DNA of 64,000 bases from Dactylonectria macrodidyma (GCA_020744425.1 JAGMUV010000005.1:2108001-2172000); one strand, 5' to 3'; numbered from the stretch's first letter, positions 10,245 to 24,327 are shown. Translations and numbers: made by a program. Notes: a model not told the origin generated them from the letters alone.

Positions 10245-13200
10245 CACTATTCACCCGAATTTTGGGTCTGTTTCTTGTCACCTTTTTCACGATATCCTAA
10301 CGTATATAATGCATTACCAGCCCCTCCTCGCAAGGAGTCGGGACATCGGGCCCGATAGACATGGCGGGCTATATAACTTACTCTTGTTAATACAAACAGC
10401 AGACAGCGTGGCGCATAGCGGTGCCACGCTGCATTCAATGTGTCCCCGTTGCCAACTTTCTCGTTCCTCAGCGCGAAGAGATTTGGTCGCTCTTCCGGCG
10501 CATGTCATCGACCGATCCAGCACGGATGTCAAATTGCAATTCAGTCCTATCATGACTGTAGTTGTGCCGAAGAAGTGCTTATATCAACCCCCTCGCTCAC
10601 TGGCTCCCGTCTCCGTACGATGGCCCGCTGCGAGTCCGTCTTGACGTCACCCGGACGATGGACTCTAACGCGGCGAGCAGACATGCCATATTTCAGTTTC
10701 TTGAGTTGATAGTTTTAATATACTCGTGACGTTTCTCCCACAACCTGATCCTTGCCCTGTCACACGGCGACTAGATCTGTTCAGCCAAGCAAATTCATCC
10801 ACACAGCCACAAGGCCAAGTGCTGAGACAATCGCATGTGAGAGGCTTGGGGTTTCATCGACGCATGCCGCATTGGGTTGCAGCGACTTCCTGCAAGGATC
10901 TACGGACCTACCTGTCGCATGGTGCATCTGCATCGATGACGCCTCGACCTACAAAGTACACAGTACCATGCCGTGAAAACCACAGGATAAAAGTTAACAA
11001 CCCCTCACAGACTCGCCATACGTTGTGAAGCAATGAGAATTATGGACCGAGATTTATTGGCTTTTATCACGAAACAATTGGTGCGCCGACTGACTTGAGT
11101 CGCTTCATAGGGCATTGAGCCCCTTGCTCAGTACTCTTCCCGGGGGTTGGGTCTGGCATGTCGATTGTTGGCCGACGCAGCATTGCTGACCATGCATTGC
11201 TCGTGGCAGTGCCATGGCTTTCTTTCCTAGGTGGGATCAGCAAATCCTATCACTGATCAGGCAATACATGATTTTCAGCTTCTAAGTGATCCCACCGGCT
11301 CATTGTGCATCTCAGTGGTGTTTTCAAGCACGAACAATCGCCAAACTCTCTTCCTGCTTTTACCATTCGCATGGTCATCCGACTTAGGCCTCCTCGGTGC
11401 ACCGACCGCCACATGGAATTCACGTCAAGCTGTCACAACAGGCAAAGTGCTCGAGATAGCCCGCATAAAGGAGGCCAAAGAAGAACCAAAAATGCCGAAC
11501 TGGCGATGCCAGTCACTACTGAGCCTCGTATCTCACTGGCCGCGACAGAAGCGTGATGTTGGGGCTGCCACACGGTTTTAGTGAAGCCCAAGAAGTTAGT
11601 GGCGTTGTTGCTTTCATCTAGATCCGCTCTACGGAGGACCATTTCAAAAGTCTTTGCCAGCGTGCAAGCCACATTTTGCTTTTTATTATTTAAAGAACAT
11701 CAAATACATCATACTAATATGAACGCTAAAAGAGGTCCTGTATTATAGCATACTTAGCCTACTAACTAGATATAATATAGGTCTAATACCACTAAGGTGC
11801 AGTAGATGTAGCAGACATTAGCCTGAAGCGATATGAGGCTGAATGTAGTGTTAGGTGTCGGACAGGAATTCGAGGATGTGGCGTGCTTAATGCGGGCAAA
11901 GACTTTTGAAATGCTCTTCCGTAAGTCAGCTGGCGAAGGATGAGAGCTCCAAAGACAGCACAAAGTTAAACATCCAAGCGATGGCAGACCTGGCCAAGCC
12001 GTCCTAGTTTCGTCTACAACAATTCCTACTTGAACGCTACTCTCTCTTCTCTCACAATATAAGGGGCGTTATAGAACTCCCTCTGCCAAGACGACAAGCC
12101 GGATCTCGGCGGGAGTAACGAAACGAACCCCCAGAATGGGGCTGACTTGAATCTCGCCATTAGCCAGCTTCTATCTTTGCCTAGGGACGAGTTCGCGTAC
12201 CGGGGCCTGTCGCGGAGTTTCTCTTGCACGGACGGAAAAAGGACTTCTCCACAGCCTTTCTGCGAGAGTCGACGAGGCGCTCACCAAGAAAAGGCGCACT
12301 ATTTAAAAGTCCCCAACTATTAGTCAGTGCAAGTGCCCTTTGCATTGGTGCAAACTGCATTTGAACGCCAAAATAGCCCCGATTTCGAAGCGGAGGTGGC
12401 GTGTGTGGGCTCAGATGACGATCTGACCTGTGTCAGAGTGAAGAAGGATCACGATATACTATAAGTGGTGTTTGACACTGCCGTGTTTCGACTTGAGCAC
12501 TCTACCCGCACAACCAAAACATTTCAGACTTAGGCCCTCGTTCAAATAAAATACGTAATAAATCTTCCCCAGTGTCCTCGTGGGTTGGTTGTCCATCACT
12601 CTAGGCATGTGTAATTGTCGTTCCAAACTCCAACAATTAACTACATTCCTCATTCGGATTTCCCCCCTACCTGGCCTAGCCCCTTCATCACCACACACGA
12701 CCAGTCAACAAGCGGGTTTAAACATGCATGATTTCTCAGCCCTTTCCCTTGCTTCCATCCCTGCTGGATGTGGACCAGGGTCTGGCCTGCGGCCGTCTCG
12801 GCCTGAAGGGTTACATCGTGGCAGTGAGACTCGGCTCTCGTAAAAAAATCTTCCGACTTGTACCTGCGCAAGGACCCCTGACGGATCGTGTTTCACCGTG
12901 CTCAGATATCCGTGAGTAAGCTTTCCCTTCATCGACATATCTTTTTGGAATAGCTTCACAATTGTCACGGCGATCAGGGCCTCGTCCCATTCTTCGTTCT
13001 TCGTCAAGGTGAAAATAGTCCAATAGTTAATATGTACCGTCTATGAGTTCAACCCGCTTCCCTTTATTGTTGTGAGAAGATCTCTCCTCTCAAACAAAGG
13101 GGGGCCATGAAGAGAAGCGACACAATAATGTCAATAAATAGGCCCCCAGACTCTCTATATTATACACAAACACAACATAAAATGGAATGTTCCTCCAATC

Positions 13201-13268
13201 GTAGGCTAGCCAATCATCCCCAAATCTTGGGCATTCTCCTGTCTTTTGTTCCGTTTCCATATTGGCGT
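10245..13268. other. 3 kb convergent intergenic region, partly AT-rich
   Basis: Lies between the 3' ends of ERG9 (plus) and the protease (minus). About 11640-11800 is clearly AT-rich compared with the rest, with runs such as TTTTTATTATTTAAAG and many TA steps. Short open frames elsewhere have no recognisable domain or splice structure. No gene is supported here. Confidence 0.45.
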
Positions 13269-14751
<1,483 letters not shown>

Positions 14752-15564
14752 GATGTTCGGTGATTTCGATTTTCTTCTTTAAAGTGTAGTTAAAGGGTAC
14801 CGGAGCAGGAATAGTGAACCGAGTCCAGCAGTTCCACCGTGTTTCTCGATGCGTCTAGCAAGCTCAGGTTCGAAGAGTAAAGTGAAGGTACTCAGTTGTC
14901 GGCTGAGAGTATTGACAATAAAATGAGTGGTAAGTTCGAATGAGTGGTAACAGAGGAGGCGGGCGATCAACGCTCCTCTCGAATAGGTAGCAAAGACTGA
15001 AAAGGTCGTGACCGCAAATATCTCGAACAGAGAGTGAAAGGAGGGTGATGAGGAGTCTTGCTCACAGCACACAAGAGGAAAGGGAAAGGAGGGAAGGAAC
15101 AGAAGAGGAAGATGAAGAGGAAGATGAAGAGGAATAGAAAAGATACAAAAAGACCCAAAAGAGAAGTCTTCCACGATAGAGTAATAGAACAAAACAACTG
15201 GACCAGCAGTGATTGGGAAGCGGGCGGGCTGGGTTAAAAGGACATGACGGACGCTTTGGTGGACAATGCAGCAAGCAAGCAGCAGGTGGCATGGCATCTG
15301 CAGACTCACCAGCTACACGCTTTGTGAGTGGTGGCATCGGAGCTCACAGGCTAATGCCCAAATGCTCTAGGGCCAGACGACAAGACCCCTGGAGGGAGCC
15401 GCAAGATCCATTCTGGGGACGAGGTTTGCAACTGGGGCCTGGGACAGGGGGGTTCTTGACCGGCCAGGGGGGTGGGGATTTGGTGTATCAATGCATTGGG
15501 CTATGGTCGGAGAATCTCTGCCAAGTCAAACGTGCGGGCTTTCTAGACCTAGACCTAAAGTAGA

Positions 15565-16328
15565 ATCAGTACGGAGTACGGAGAGGCCTCTTACAGTTGA
15601 AAGTTTGGTTCTTTAGACTGTTTGACTTGCCTCCTGACAGGACATCCCAAACCAGGCCACAACAAAGCAGCCCAGTCTGTGCAGCACTGGCAGGAGCAGC
15701 TGCAGCAGATGTACTGCTGACGAAACCCCATATGCCTGAGCCACTGTAGCCATCCATTGTGATCACAGTGGCCGTCCCATGTGCGATGTCATGTTTGGTT
15801 CAGGAGATGGCCGCCGCTGATTGGCCAGTCTCTGTGGACAAAAAGTAACACCCCTGGTCCGGGATGGGCGTCGTCATAGAGCAACGCGGCCGGTTTAGAG
15901 GCCACAATGGGGAGTAGGGCCCATGGCCTCGGAACTGGAAAGGACCGGAGGGTGCCCGTGCGGAGACTGCCCGTACACATTCGGGTATGCAGAATCCTTT
16001 GGATCACGGGCTCTGCATCCTTGCCTCCAGCCGCCGCAAAGTCAGTAATTCCTGCCCTTAGCGAGGGCCAGGCCAATACCGCCTTTCAAACATCCAGATC
16101 GGTCAGCGAGGGGAGCGCTAAACCACTCTTCCACCAGAAACCGACAGCCAGTCGAGCCGAGGGCGGTAATTCCGGTGCTGGACTATTAGGTACCTGGTAA
16201 GGACCAGGAGGCGACGGGGCGACATGCCTAGGCGGTATAGACGAAGTATTCGTAATTTAGTGCAAAACATTTGGGGCCTGTCGATCCCCTGTCCGTCGCC
16301 GAATGCTGTGTGTGTACTCCGTACTGAT
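15565..16328. repeat. Pair of 15-bp perfect inverted repeats 764 bp apart
   Basis: ATCAGTACGGAGTAC at 15565-15579 faces its exact reverse complement GTACTCCGTACTGAT at 16314-16328. The enclosed segment has no convincing coding frame. The arrangement resembles the ends of a small non-autonomous element, but I see no clear target-site duplication (flanks TAGA and CTCC). The core ACGGAGTAC may also be a common short motif in such genomes. Confidence 0.35.
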
Positions 16329-17540
16329 CTCCAGCTAGAGTCGGTTTCTTTGATCCTGCGAGCTAAATCAAGCCCCGATCAACCCATGATGTTTGTCGTT
16401 CCAGGCGCAGCAGAGTCGACGACATGCGATTCGAACACTAGAAGTGAGCATCTCGGAGGATCCGTCTCGATGCAGTCGCGGATTGAAAGACGCTGGCAGA
16501 CAATTCATGCGCGTGTCAGAGAGGCCTCTACCTCGTAGCAACATTGCTCCATGCAGCAGATGAACCCCTGGTTTCCATGTGCTGCGCTTGGCATCTGCGA
16601 AACCCAAGGTGACATCGGAGTCTGGAGGTCCACCCACTAGAAACCCGCCGCTTCTCAACGGTGGCGTCCCCCTGGATTCTGCCTCCGTCCCGCATCACAT
16701 CGCCACAGACTGTCCATGATTCCGCAACTGGACCCGCTGCCCGATGTGAAACTGACGAGCCCTGGCTGTCCAATGGCCACTGCCAGCATCGCGTCTTACA
16801 TGGCAACACACCACATTGTTTGACTGGCTCTGACTGGCTCTTGCTGCACGTCGTCTGCGGATGCCCTCTAATAGCATCGATTCATGTCGATCGGAATCGC
16901 CCTCCCTTCCACTGAAAACCAGCCTTTGCCGCCGCTAGGGCTATTATGACACGTATGTCGGCCAGGCCTCCTCCAGTCTTTGCTTTGATCACTATTATGA
17001 TATTAATTCTCGCAGATTTGTACCAGCCTGCCCAGAGTTGTGCGGGAAGTCGGCAGCCATGCCCAGAGCTCAGTGCCCAGGGACCGTTTGTCCACCCCCA
17101 AACTGGTCTTCAGGGCCGATTGTCAGTGGTCGACGAGCTCTGCGATAGCCTCCGAAAACCCCGGCTGGCCGAAGATGGACCTGAAGACATGGATCGCGCG
17201 TGTCTCGAAGCTGCCGGGGATCTTCGAGAGTGTCGGATTGTGGTGTGGCTTTCGCCAAGGTCATGGGCCAGGAGCATGGGAAGCCTTACTTTGGAGAGCC
17301 CAGGGACGGAGGTCACGCCGGATAGGGATGCCTGGTAGGTGCTTCTCCTTGATCTCGTCCAGGCTATTTCGTGCATCCTGCCTTCGTAATCAGACAACCA
17401 TGCTGGCGTAGACCGGCCCGTACCATGCCCCTTGCGCGGTACAAAACAGCTTGTTCCATCATGCGAGGATGAGAGGCGACGCTGCACGGTGAGCGGGGCG
17501 GTCAATCCATGGGTCATTCCATACCAACCGTCTTTTACAA

Positions 17541-17590
17541 AGTAAGGTAAAATCTAAGGTAAAGAGTGATAAGGTAAAGAGTAAGGTAGA
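17541..17590. repeat. Short imperfect tandem repeat AAGGTAAAGAGT
   Basis: About three degenerate copies of a 12-15 bp unit with core AAGGTAAAGAGT (17556, 17571, 17583) in noncoding sequence. No function is suggested. Confidence 0.5.
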
Positions 17591-20413
17591 GTTTTACGTG
17601 TGTAGTCGTTGATCCGTCACCCTACCTCGTAAGTCGTTGGTGTTGGTTGCTGCTCCATTGCTTGTAGCTTCTATTCTGGGAAAGAAGCTCCTCCCCGCTC
17701 CTACCTTACCCAGCTTTAACCTTCTCGTTAGGGCTGCAGGGCTCCGAAGGATGCAATGGAAGCCTCTGTTGGTTGTGCTCCGATTCCATGCCAGATGGAA
17801 AATGCATGGGCATGGCATGCGCCACCAACTACCAAAGATCTGCTTTTTCGCATCTCCAAATGCGTTTATTACAGTTGCCTCTCGTTGCCTGCGAAGCGCC
17901 GAAGTAAGATGATTGAGATTGCTCACGCATACAACGATTTCTAATCCCCGATTCGTCACCTAAGGGTGCAAAAACACAAGCTTGGAGATGCGGACGAGAT
18001 GCGACCGTCCCTCTTGTCTCATCTCGTCTCGCCAAGTCTCAGATGGCATCGCTTTGCGTGAGGTCGTTTCGCTTTCTTTTCCCCTCATCACAAGGCGGCA
18101 CATGCGACGCTTCCCGCACGATGGGCTTATCCCCCTCGTTGACGCCGATCAGCTTCGTCAGCTCTAATGTTGTTCATGTTCATCTCAGCTCTTCCCCAGC
18201 CTATTGGCATCTCAATGAAGTGTCTTTCGGAACTACATCGACGTTTCACGGGCGTCTCATGGCCAGAGAATCCTTCCACAGCCTCCGTTTCTTATTTCGA
18301 TCTCTATGCATGTGGATCTCCCGCACAAATATGAGGCAGTCAGGTTGCAGTCCAGGCCACATGCTCGAAACAAGCAATCTGGGGGAGCTATTGTTCAGAT
18401 GCCCAGCATTCTTGTTTGAATCAAAAATTCGCATTGGGCACCTTTTTCTGTCTCTCAAGAAGCGAGCCAATTGGGCAATCACACCGCTAGGCTATAATGG
18501 ACGTTTTTGTCTCAGCCACGGATTTTGACGTGCCAGCTGACGAAGAAGATTCGTCAGTTTGCCGCTCATAGGAGTTTGAGACTCAAATGAAGTTCTGAAT
18601 CCCTGATGAGTCCAAAATTTTCCGCGCGGGGCTTGTTTAGAACATTTTGTCAAAAGTTCCATTGAGAAGGGCCGACGGGGCGCGATCGGAGCTCCTCGTG
18701 GATTCTGCAAACAAACTTGCCTCTTCTGCTGTCGCGACTTCCAACAATGACGCAGCCAAGCCGATGCTGACGTGGGGCATGAGATGAATGAGAGATGACG
18801 GCTAAAAACATGCCCTCCCGGATCTAGGAACTCATGTCCTCTCGATGAAAAGCAGGGTCGTGCAGATCGTGCGTACGGCACTGCGCTAGCAACTGCAGAC
18901 GAGGCAGTCTCAGGGTCTTCCTGCTTTCTTAGCAAACCCACTGTTGAGGGCATTTTAGTTGCCACTAGAGCGTCACCCAATTGATACTACGTATATCCGC
19001 TAAGACACAGAATGATAACATATTTTGACCTATCACGTGCATGTCGCCCTTGACCGGCTTGGCCACACTGAGGCGTCCACGTTTCTGAGCTGGAATGTCT
19101 CGAGCATGGGACAAACAAAAAGATAAAAGTGGCCAGACTCGTCTGGAGACGCTCTCATTAACCGCTGCCTGTGTAGACATGGCTCATCGGGACCTTCAGA
19201 CGACAACACAACGCAAAAATACATCACCCTTTCTGAGAGAATCTGATGATGGCATCGACTGGCTTGTCTGCCAATACTGGAGTAGGTTGTCTTGGCTGCC
19301 ATTGACTACCGCAGTCTAGATGCGCAATCTGCAGCCACGCCCCACCGCCGGCACGCGACCCCAAAATTAGAGATTGCGCATCCACATTCACGTCGTCGTG
19401 GAGTCGTGGCAGCGCGTTAAGTGCATGTTGGATGAGTAGATCTGTTAAGTGCTAATCTCTCTGAACAGCTCATAGGGAGGTTATCTAGATGTACCACGGT
19501 TCCCAAACCACGTACTTAATGGCGACCTAAGAAAAGGATTTTAGATTTCGAAAGTGAGTGGACACGCAAACGGCAACATCCACTTCCCACTGTCACTGAC
19601 TCGGCCACACATGCAGTGCGGCTGCCACTCACAGGTCAGAGCAGCCCTCCACTACCTACGGATAACGGATACAGTTGACAAGCTGTGATATCACTGCCAC
19701 TTCAATACCCCGTCCTCACTGGCAGACTGCAGCGTACCGCCACTTTTGTGTTTTCTTCTACGGAGATTTGCATGTTTAGGGTATGTTCGAGGTACCAAGT
19801 CGTCGAGGGAGAACGAACGGGAAGGGAGACTCAAGGCTCTTAGGGGCAAACAAAAGAGACGAGCTAGTGGAGAGGAGAATAACAAACGAGAGATATCAGA
19901 GTGGTCAAAAGACATCGCATTCTCTTAGGGATATGCAGCGCGTTATGAGTGCCGAAAAGGTAATTGATCAATTAGGTGCCTACCCTTGGTACCAAATACT
20001 GCGGTGTGGACAACCCTGTTGGCTGTTGCATCCGGCGCCGGTTTTGATTGCGATTTCCCCTCCCTTGCGTGCGTGGCTTTGGCACCGACTTTGGTACTGA
20101 CGACCCGACAGTCACCTGTTTCCCTCCGCTTTTGTTGGTGTGATGTGCTGTAGCCGTCTCGGTTCTAGTGATTCATTTCTCATCTCCATTTTCTCCCTAG
20201 GGCAGCAATTTGCCTGGACCGACCTCATAGTGAATCTGTCCGTTTATCATAGGTATCCTGGTTCGTTGTCTTACCGTCTCGCTATCTCGCCATTTCCACG
20301 CCTTCTCGCCCTTCAAGTCCTCTTCATCCGCACCATCATCGATACGTCCGTCCCCTCGCCGTCCTTCGACCGTCGCCTTGAGATGCCCACCGAGCCGACG
20401 TCAGCGACGTTTC

Positions 20414-22366
20414 ATGGAGTGCCCTGATTCATCCGTCGACCACGACATGGCGTTTTCCATGGGCGATCCCATGGATGTCTCCGACGAGAGCCAGGATGAC
20501 CGCGATACCTACGATGCCTCGACCACACCTACATCGACGCCCTGTATCGCTCGTCGCGCCGCCATTCTGACAGCCCACGACAGCTCTTCCGACCGCCATG
20601 ATACACAGGAGTCGGATGACGAGTTCGCCTCCATTATGGCCTCCTCTATGGTCACCAGTCTCCTAAACACCACCTCCAATCCCGTCTCGCCTGGCTCCTC
20701 CAGCCCGCCCCTTGACCAGGCCAAGAACGCGGATTTCGTCCCTCCTACCCGACCCAGCAGCACTCCGTTCCCACATCCCGACCATCGGCACTCGAACGCA
20801 TGCTGCCTTAGCGATTCTAGATACTGCGACGACTGGCAACCCTCCCTCGAATCTCCCATGATCTGCGATGATGACGAGTCACGCCCGCTTCCTATACCCA
20901 TCACAGACTTCAGTTGGCTGCCTATAGAGGTACATGAGGGTATCCTAGACCACTTGTTCGGCTACCGTGCCTCACCCACTTCCCGGAGCGCTATGGGTGT
21001 CCCTTGTGTCACAAAGCATTGGGGCACGGCACTGCGACATTCGCGGAGGAGGGAACTCACAGAGCTGGGACGGGTGTGCGAGCTCTGGCGGGTTCTAGTC
21101 CAGCAGCGGCTCTATCGACATATCAAGCTCAAGGCCACAGTGGACTGTCTTGAAGATGCCATGCTTCATTTCGCCCAACACCAACATCTCCAATCCTACG
21201 TCATACACATCGAAATATGGTTTCCCGTATTCCAACCCACATATGGGCCACTAGCGCTGTCGAATACCCTATCTTTGCCCACTGTCACCATGGAAGGCCT
21301 CACAAACGCGACATATACGTTGCCGGGTAATAATTGCACTCTGGAAGAAGTCTTCCATTTCGTGGCACAAGCCTTACCACAAGTCAAAGTGTTGACTCTC
21401 CAGGGTGGAGAACGACGAAAGGCCCCAAAGGTCCTCCACTTCCACGAACAACGGACTGATCCTGCATTCCACAAGCCGCTCCCGATCTTGGAGTCGGTGC
21501 GAACGCTTGTCACCCGTGGACAATGGAACTTAACGAGAGATAGCCAAGATTTTGCAACAGTACTGAGCGCCTTGCCTTGCCTCGTAGAATGGCAGAGCTC
21601 ATACAGCAAACCAAAGTCCAAGAGCTATATCAGCATGTCCAACTACATCAGGGAAATGCCAACAAACATCACCAGCCTCAACCTGTGTCTCGAGAGTGAC
21701 TACCAACGTGAAGGTGTGATGCCCACCTTCTTCAACAAGGTACTCCAGAATACGCATCTCTGCGTCCGTGTGGCGGAGACGCTGCACTGGCTAGAGCATT
21801 ACGCATACACGGGGCGAGTGTGCCATCGCTTCTTCGAGATGGGGATGTGGTCGTCGAACCCGCGCAAGTCGAGGCTGAAATCGATTGATTTAACTGTTAA
21901 GAACTGTTGCCGACACAGCGCGCCATATGAAGAGTCAGGTTCCGGAATTCAGGACATGGGGTTTATCGAGTCGTTCGAGAAGTTGGTCATCTCAGGAATA
22001 AGGGCCCTAGAAAGGATGACTGCGGTAGAATACCTTCGAATTCGCTTTGTCGACCTTGGTAGATACCCCATCCTCACTATATGCGATCACTCTAACTCGG
22101 GCATAGATTCGGTACTGCCACCTCTGAATCCATATTTCCTCCTGCGGGACGGAGTGTGCTCAGGTGTATGGAGTGACAGTATTCTGACAGAGATGGCTCG
22201 AGTCAGGCCTGGTGTAACTTTTACAGAACTGAGTGAATCGTTCGGAAATATTGTCTACGGCAAGGAAGGGAGAATGGTCATCACCCCGGAGTATCCACGG
22301 ACAAGGATCACGTCACTTAAGCTGGCCAACTACCGCTCACTTGCAGCAGGCATCGCCATCCAATGA
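20414..22366 (+). CDS. F-box-like/LRR-type protein of unknown target
   Basis: Single-exon gene of 650 residues from the ATG at 20414 (MECPDSSVDHDMAFSMG). The first 160 or so residues are Ser/Asp-rich and disordered. Then FSWLPIEVHEGILDHLFGY starts an F-box-like helix set, interrupted by an Arg/His-rich insert and continued by ELTELGRVCELWRVLVQQRLYRHIKL, the usual helix-three pattern with the YRHI ending. The rest fits the irregular LRR-like C-terminal part of fungal F-box proteins, although no clean repeats are visible. F-box proteins link substrates to SCF ubiquitin ligases; assigning that role here is by resemblance. An out-of-frame ATG at 20383 opens a short frame that overlaps this start and ends at 20427, so a small upstream ORF may dampen translation. 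The next in-frame Met is at 20447. Confidence 0.75.
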   Translation: MECPDSSVDHDMAFSMGDPMDVSDESQDDRDTYDASTTPTSTPCIARRAAILTAHDSSSDRHDTQESDDEFASIMASSMVTSLLNTTSNPVSPGSSSPPLDQAKNADFVPPTRPSSTPFPHPDHRHSNACCLSDSRYCDDWQPSLESPMICDDDESRPLPIPITDFSWLPIEVHEGILDHLFGYRASPTSRSAMGVPCVTKHWGTALRHSRRRELTELGRVCELWRVLVQQRLYRHIKLKATVDCLEDAMLHFAQHQHLQSYVIHIEIWFPVFQPTYGPLALSNTLSLPTVTMEGLTNATYTLPGNNCTLEEVFHFVAQALPQVKVLTLQGGERRKAPKVLHFHEQRTDPAFHKPLPILESVRTLVTRGQWNLTRDSQDFATVLSALPCLVEWQSSYSKPKSKSYISMSNYIREMPTNITSLNLCLESDYQREGVMPTFFNKVLQNTHLCVRVAETLHWLEHYAYTGRVCHRFFEMGMWSSNPRKSRLKSIDLTVKNCCRHSAPYEESGSGIQDMGFIESFEKLVISGIRALERMTAVEYLRIRFVDLGRYPILTICDHSNSGIDSVLPPLNPYFLLRDGVCSGVWSDSILTEMARVRPGVTFTELSESFGNIVYGKEGRMVITPEYPRTRITSLKLANYRSLAAGIAIQ

Positions 22367-22910
22367 AACACATCTACAGGGAGAGTCATGAACTTGAAGT
22401 TAGGTTGGGAAAAACGAGCAAGCTTTGACACACCATATCACTTGCCCTCCATTTTTGGATTCAGATACAGGGACAGTTAACGATGGGTTTGTTTTGACGG
22501 GCGTTTTACGGATTGGCACAGAAAGCCCGGGAAGTGGCATATCATTGCTGTTAATACCAATTACATACCCAGGCGCGGGCGGAAGGGAGTTTTTCTGGTT
22601 GCATGGATAAACGGGATCGATTTTGAGCACGACGGGTGCAACGAATTTGCATTTGATCTATTTACCCTAGACCACTAGGTCACGAAAGACCATTTCTTCA
22701 ATTTGGAAGAAGTAACAGACTACTGGCATAAATAATGATGTGAGTGATTTGAATATTATACCCGCTTGCTATTCCTCCGAGTTTCGTCATCTATTGTACT
22801 TTGGTGCCGCATTATGCTCTGTTTTAGACATTTGTGGACGTGATCAATTGTGTGTCATGGTGGCTCCCAACCTTAAAAGTAGCCATTCTACTTATTAATT
22901 TACACATCTC
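22367..22910. other. Convergent intergenic region
   Basis: Between the 3' ends of the F-box-like gene and GPI14. It has AT-rich stretches suitable for 3' ends and no recognisable gene or repeat. Confidence 0.5.
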
Positions 22911-24327
22911 CTATTCTAGATGGGACTTGTCCTTTGGAATACTTGGTCGACCTTGCTGTGCTCCATCGGTAATTATAATGCCTAAAATCCAACAGTTAAC
23001 CAGGAAGAAGCCCAATGAGGCGAGCCAAAGTCCTGGGAAGAACGTGCTGATACCGAGAAATTCGAGTTGATACCCCTGTTGTAACCATGCAGCCTGGGAG
23101 ACAACCCAGAGCAACAAGGCAGAGATACCAAGCTTGGGATTATGCAGCAAAGATGAGTAGGGGAGATAGAGCGGGAGGAAGACCATGTACCAGAGGAAAT
23201 ACTGGGACATGCGCGTTAGCGATCAAGACTCGAGTAGTGGATTAGAGCGCCGAAGACATACCTGAGATGTGCAAACTTTGTTGAAAGTAACGAAGGCAAA
23301 GGTTTGCGCCATCATGGATGTGGCCAGATCACGCTTGGCGAGAGTTAGGGGTATTAGGACGCACGAGAGAAGCAGCTGCGGGAGGAAGGCTAGCGACTCA
23401 ATGCGGAGAGACGATTCTGACGGGACTGCAGAGACAAGGTAGAGAAAAGTGTTATAAGGAGAGAAGTTGTGTCGGTGGTCGATGCGGCTGACGTGGTGGA
23501 AGTAAGTGTGAACGAGGAATGGGGTGCCATAGCTTCATAAGTTAGTAATTCGAACGCTCTCTTTCCATGGAGATGGGTACAGTTCCGAGGGTAGGAGCAG
23601 GGGTGGGAGCTCGGACAACTCACATGGAGTACATGAGGAGGTTGAGTCCCATGAAGGTGGCGAGACTAATGACAGCGAGCTTGATGCGTTCGGGATTTAC
23701 GAATCTCACGCAAGCTTCCACCACAGACAGTGACTTGCCGTTCGTGGTCGCCTTTCCTACGCGCTCGGCATCCATCCACCACACAATGGCAGGTGCATAA
23801 ATGAATGGGTAGATCTTGAAGTGCACAGCGAGCCCGAGGATCACAGCTGCCACACTAACCCTCCTTCGTTCAACAGCCCAAAACAAACCCATGGTCAGGA
23901 CGCCTAGCAAGCCCTCGGAACTTCCACGCGTGCTGATTGTGGCAACCATCGGGTTCCAGAGCCAAAGCGTCGCAAAACCGCCGGCAGTCGTCTCAGGCAT
24001 TCCTCTTCGGCGCAACACACGCACCATGAGCCAGCCGGCGAGTAGATCGGCCACGGCGAAGGCTAGCTTGCCAAAGGCGGCGAAGTGAACGGTAGGCAGC
24101 ATCATCCAGGCGAGAAGGGGCGTGTAGCGGTATGTATCGCGTGCGTAAGGCGATTCGCCGGCAGCGACGTAGCGGGCGGCATCGGTGAAGACGAGATAGT
24201 CGATGTCGGTATACTTAAGAGCTGAGTGGGCGTCTTGCCAGATGCCGTAGAAGAGGAGAACAAGGCGAAGGAGGGTGGCGACCAGGAAGAGAGGCGCTGG
24301 CCGTAGAAGAGGGGATATTAAAGACAT
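22911..24327 (-). CDS. GPI14: GPI mannosyltransferase 1 catalytic subunit (PIG-M/GPI14)
   Basis: Adds the first alpha-1,4-mannose to the glucosaminyl-phosphatidylinositol precursor in the ER lumen, using dolichol-phosphate mannose. Exons 24327-23624, 23532-23262 and 23201-22911 give 421 residues. The family signature DxD is in YTDIDYLVFTDAARY (Asp41, Asp43) in the first luminal loop. It is followed by SPYARDTYRYTPLLAW, also typical of PIG-M. The protein is a multi-pass membrane enzyme; hydrophobic segments run through LLAGWLMVRVL, VSVAAVILGLAVHF and YFLWYMVFLPLYLP. The joins MYS-I-YGTPFLVHTYFHHVSR and TSQ-YFLWYM confirm both introns. The family normally works with a PBN1/PIG-X partner, which is not in this window. 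It diverges from TRAX across 478 bp. Confidence 0.95.

Larger units (their letters stand above)
14752..20413. other. 5.7 kb gene-poor region between protease and F-box-like gene
   Basis: The flanking genes diverge, so both promoters lie here. Next to the protease start the minus strand is CT-rich, with about 2.6 copies of a 12-bp unit at 15104-15138 (plus strand AGAGGAAGATGA). Further on are a pair of 15-bp inverted repeats and a short AAGGTAAAGAGT tandem, listed separately. Open frames up to 160 codons occur on both strands, but none shows family motifs or consistent exon structure. The region is unusually long for this window and could hold a noncoding transcript or decayed insertions; this is inference. 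Confidence 0.4.

Noticed and set aside
16421..16440. GCGATTCGAACAC resembling a tRNA T-loop on the minus strand
   Set aside because: The flanking bases do not form the five-pair stem, and no acceptor or anticodon arm can be drawn.
16946..17338. 130-codon frame with ATG and a hydrophobic N-terminus resembling a secreted protein
   Set aside because: Other frames are equally open here, there is no recognisable domain, promoter or intron structure, and the hydrophobic stretch is short.
18492..18980. 162-codon minus-strand frame in the gene-poor gap
   Set aside because: An overlapping region shows a similar-length plus-strand frame nearby, with no motif or codon pattern favouring either.
19319..19382. 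12-bp inverted repeat GATGCGCAATCT/AGATTGCGCATC
   Set aside because: Short, with a 40-base loop and no associated gene or run of T; could arise by chance.
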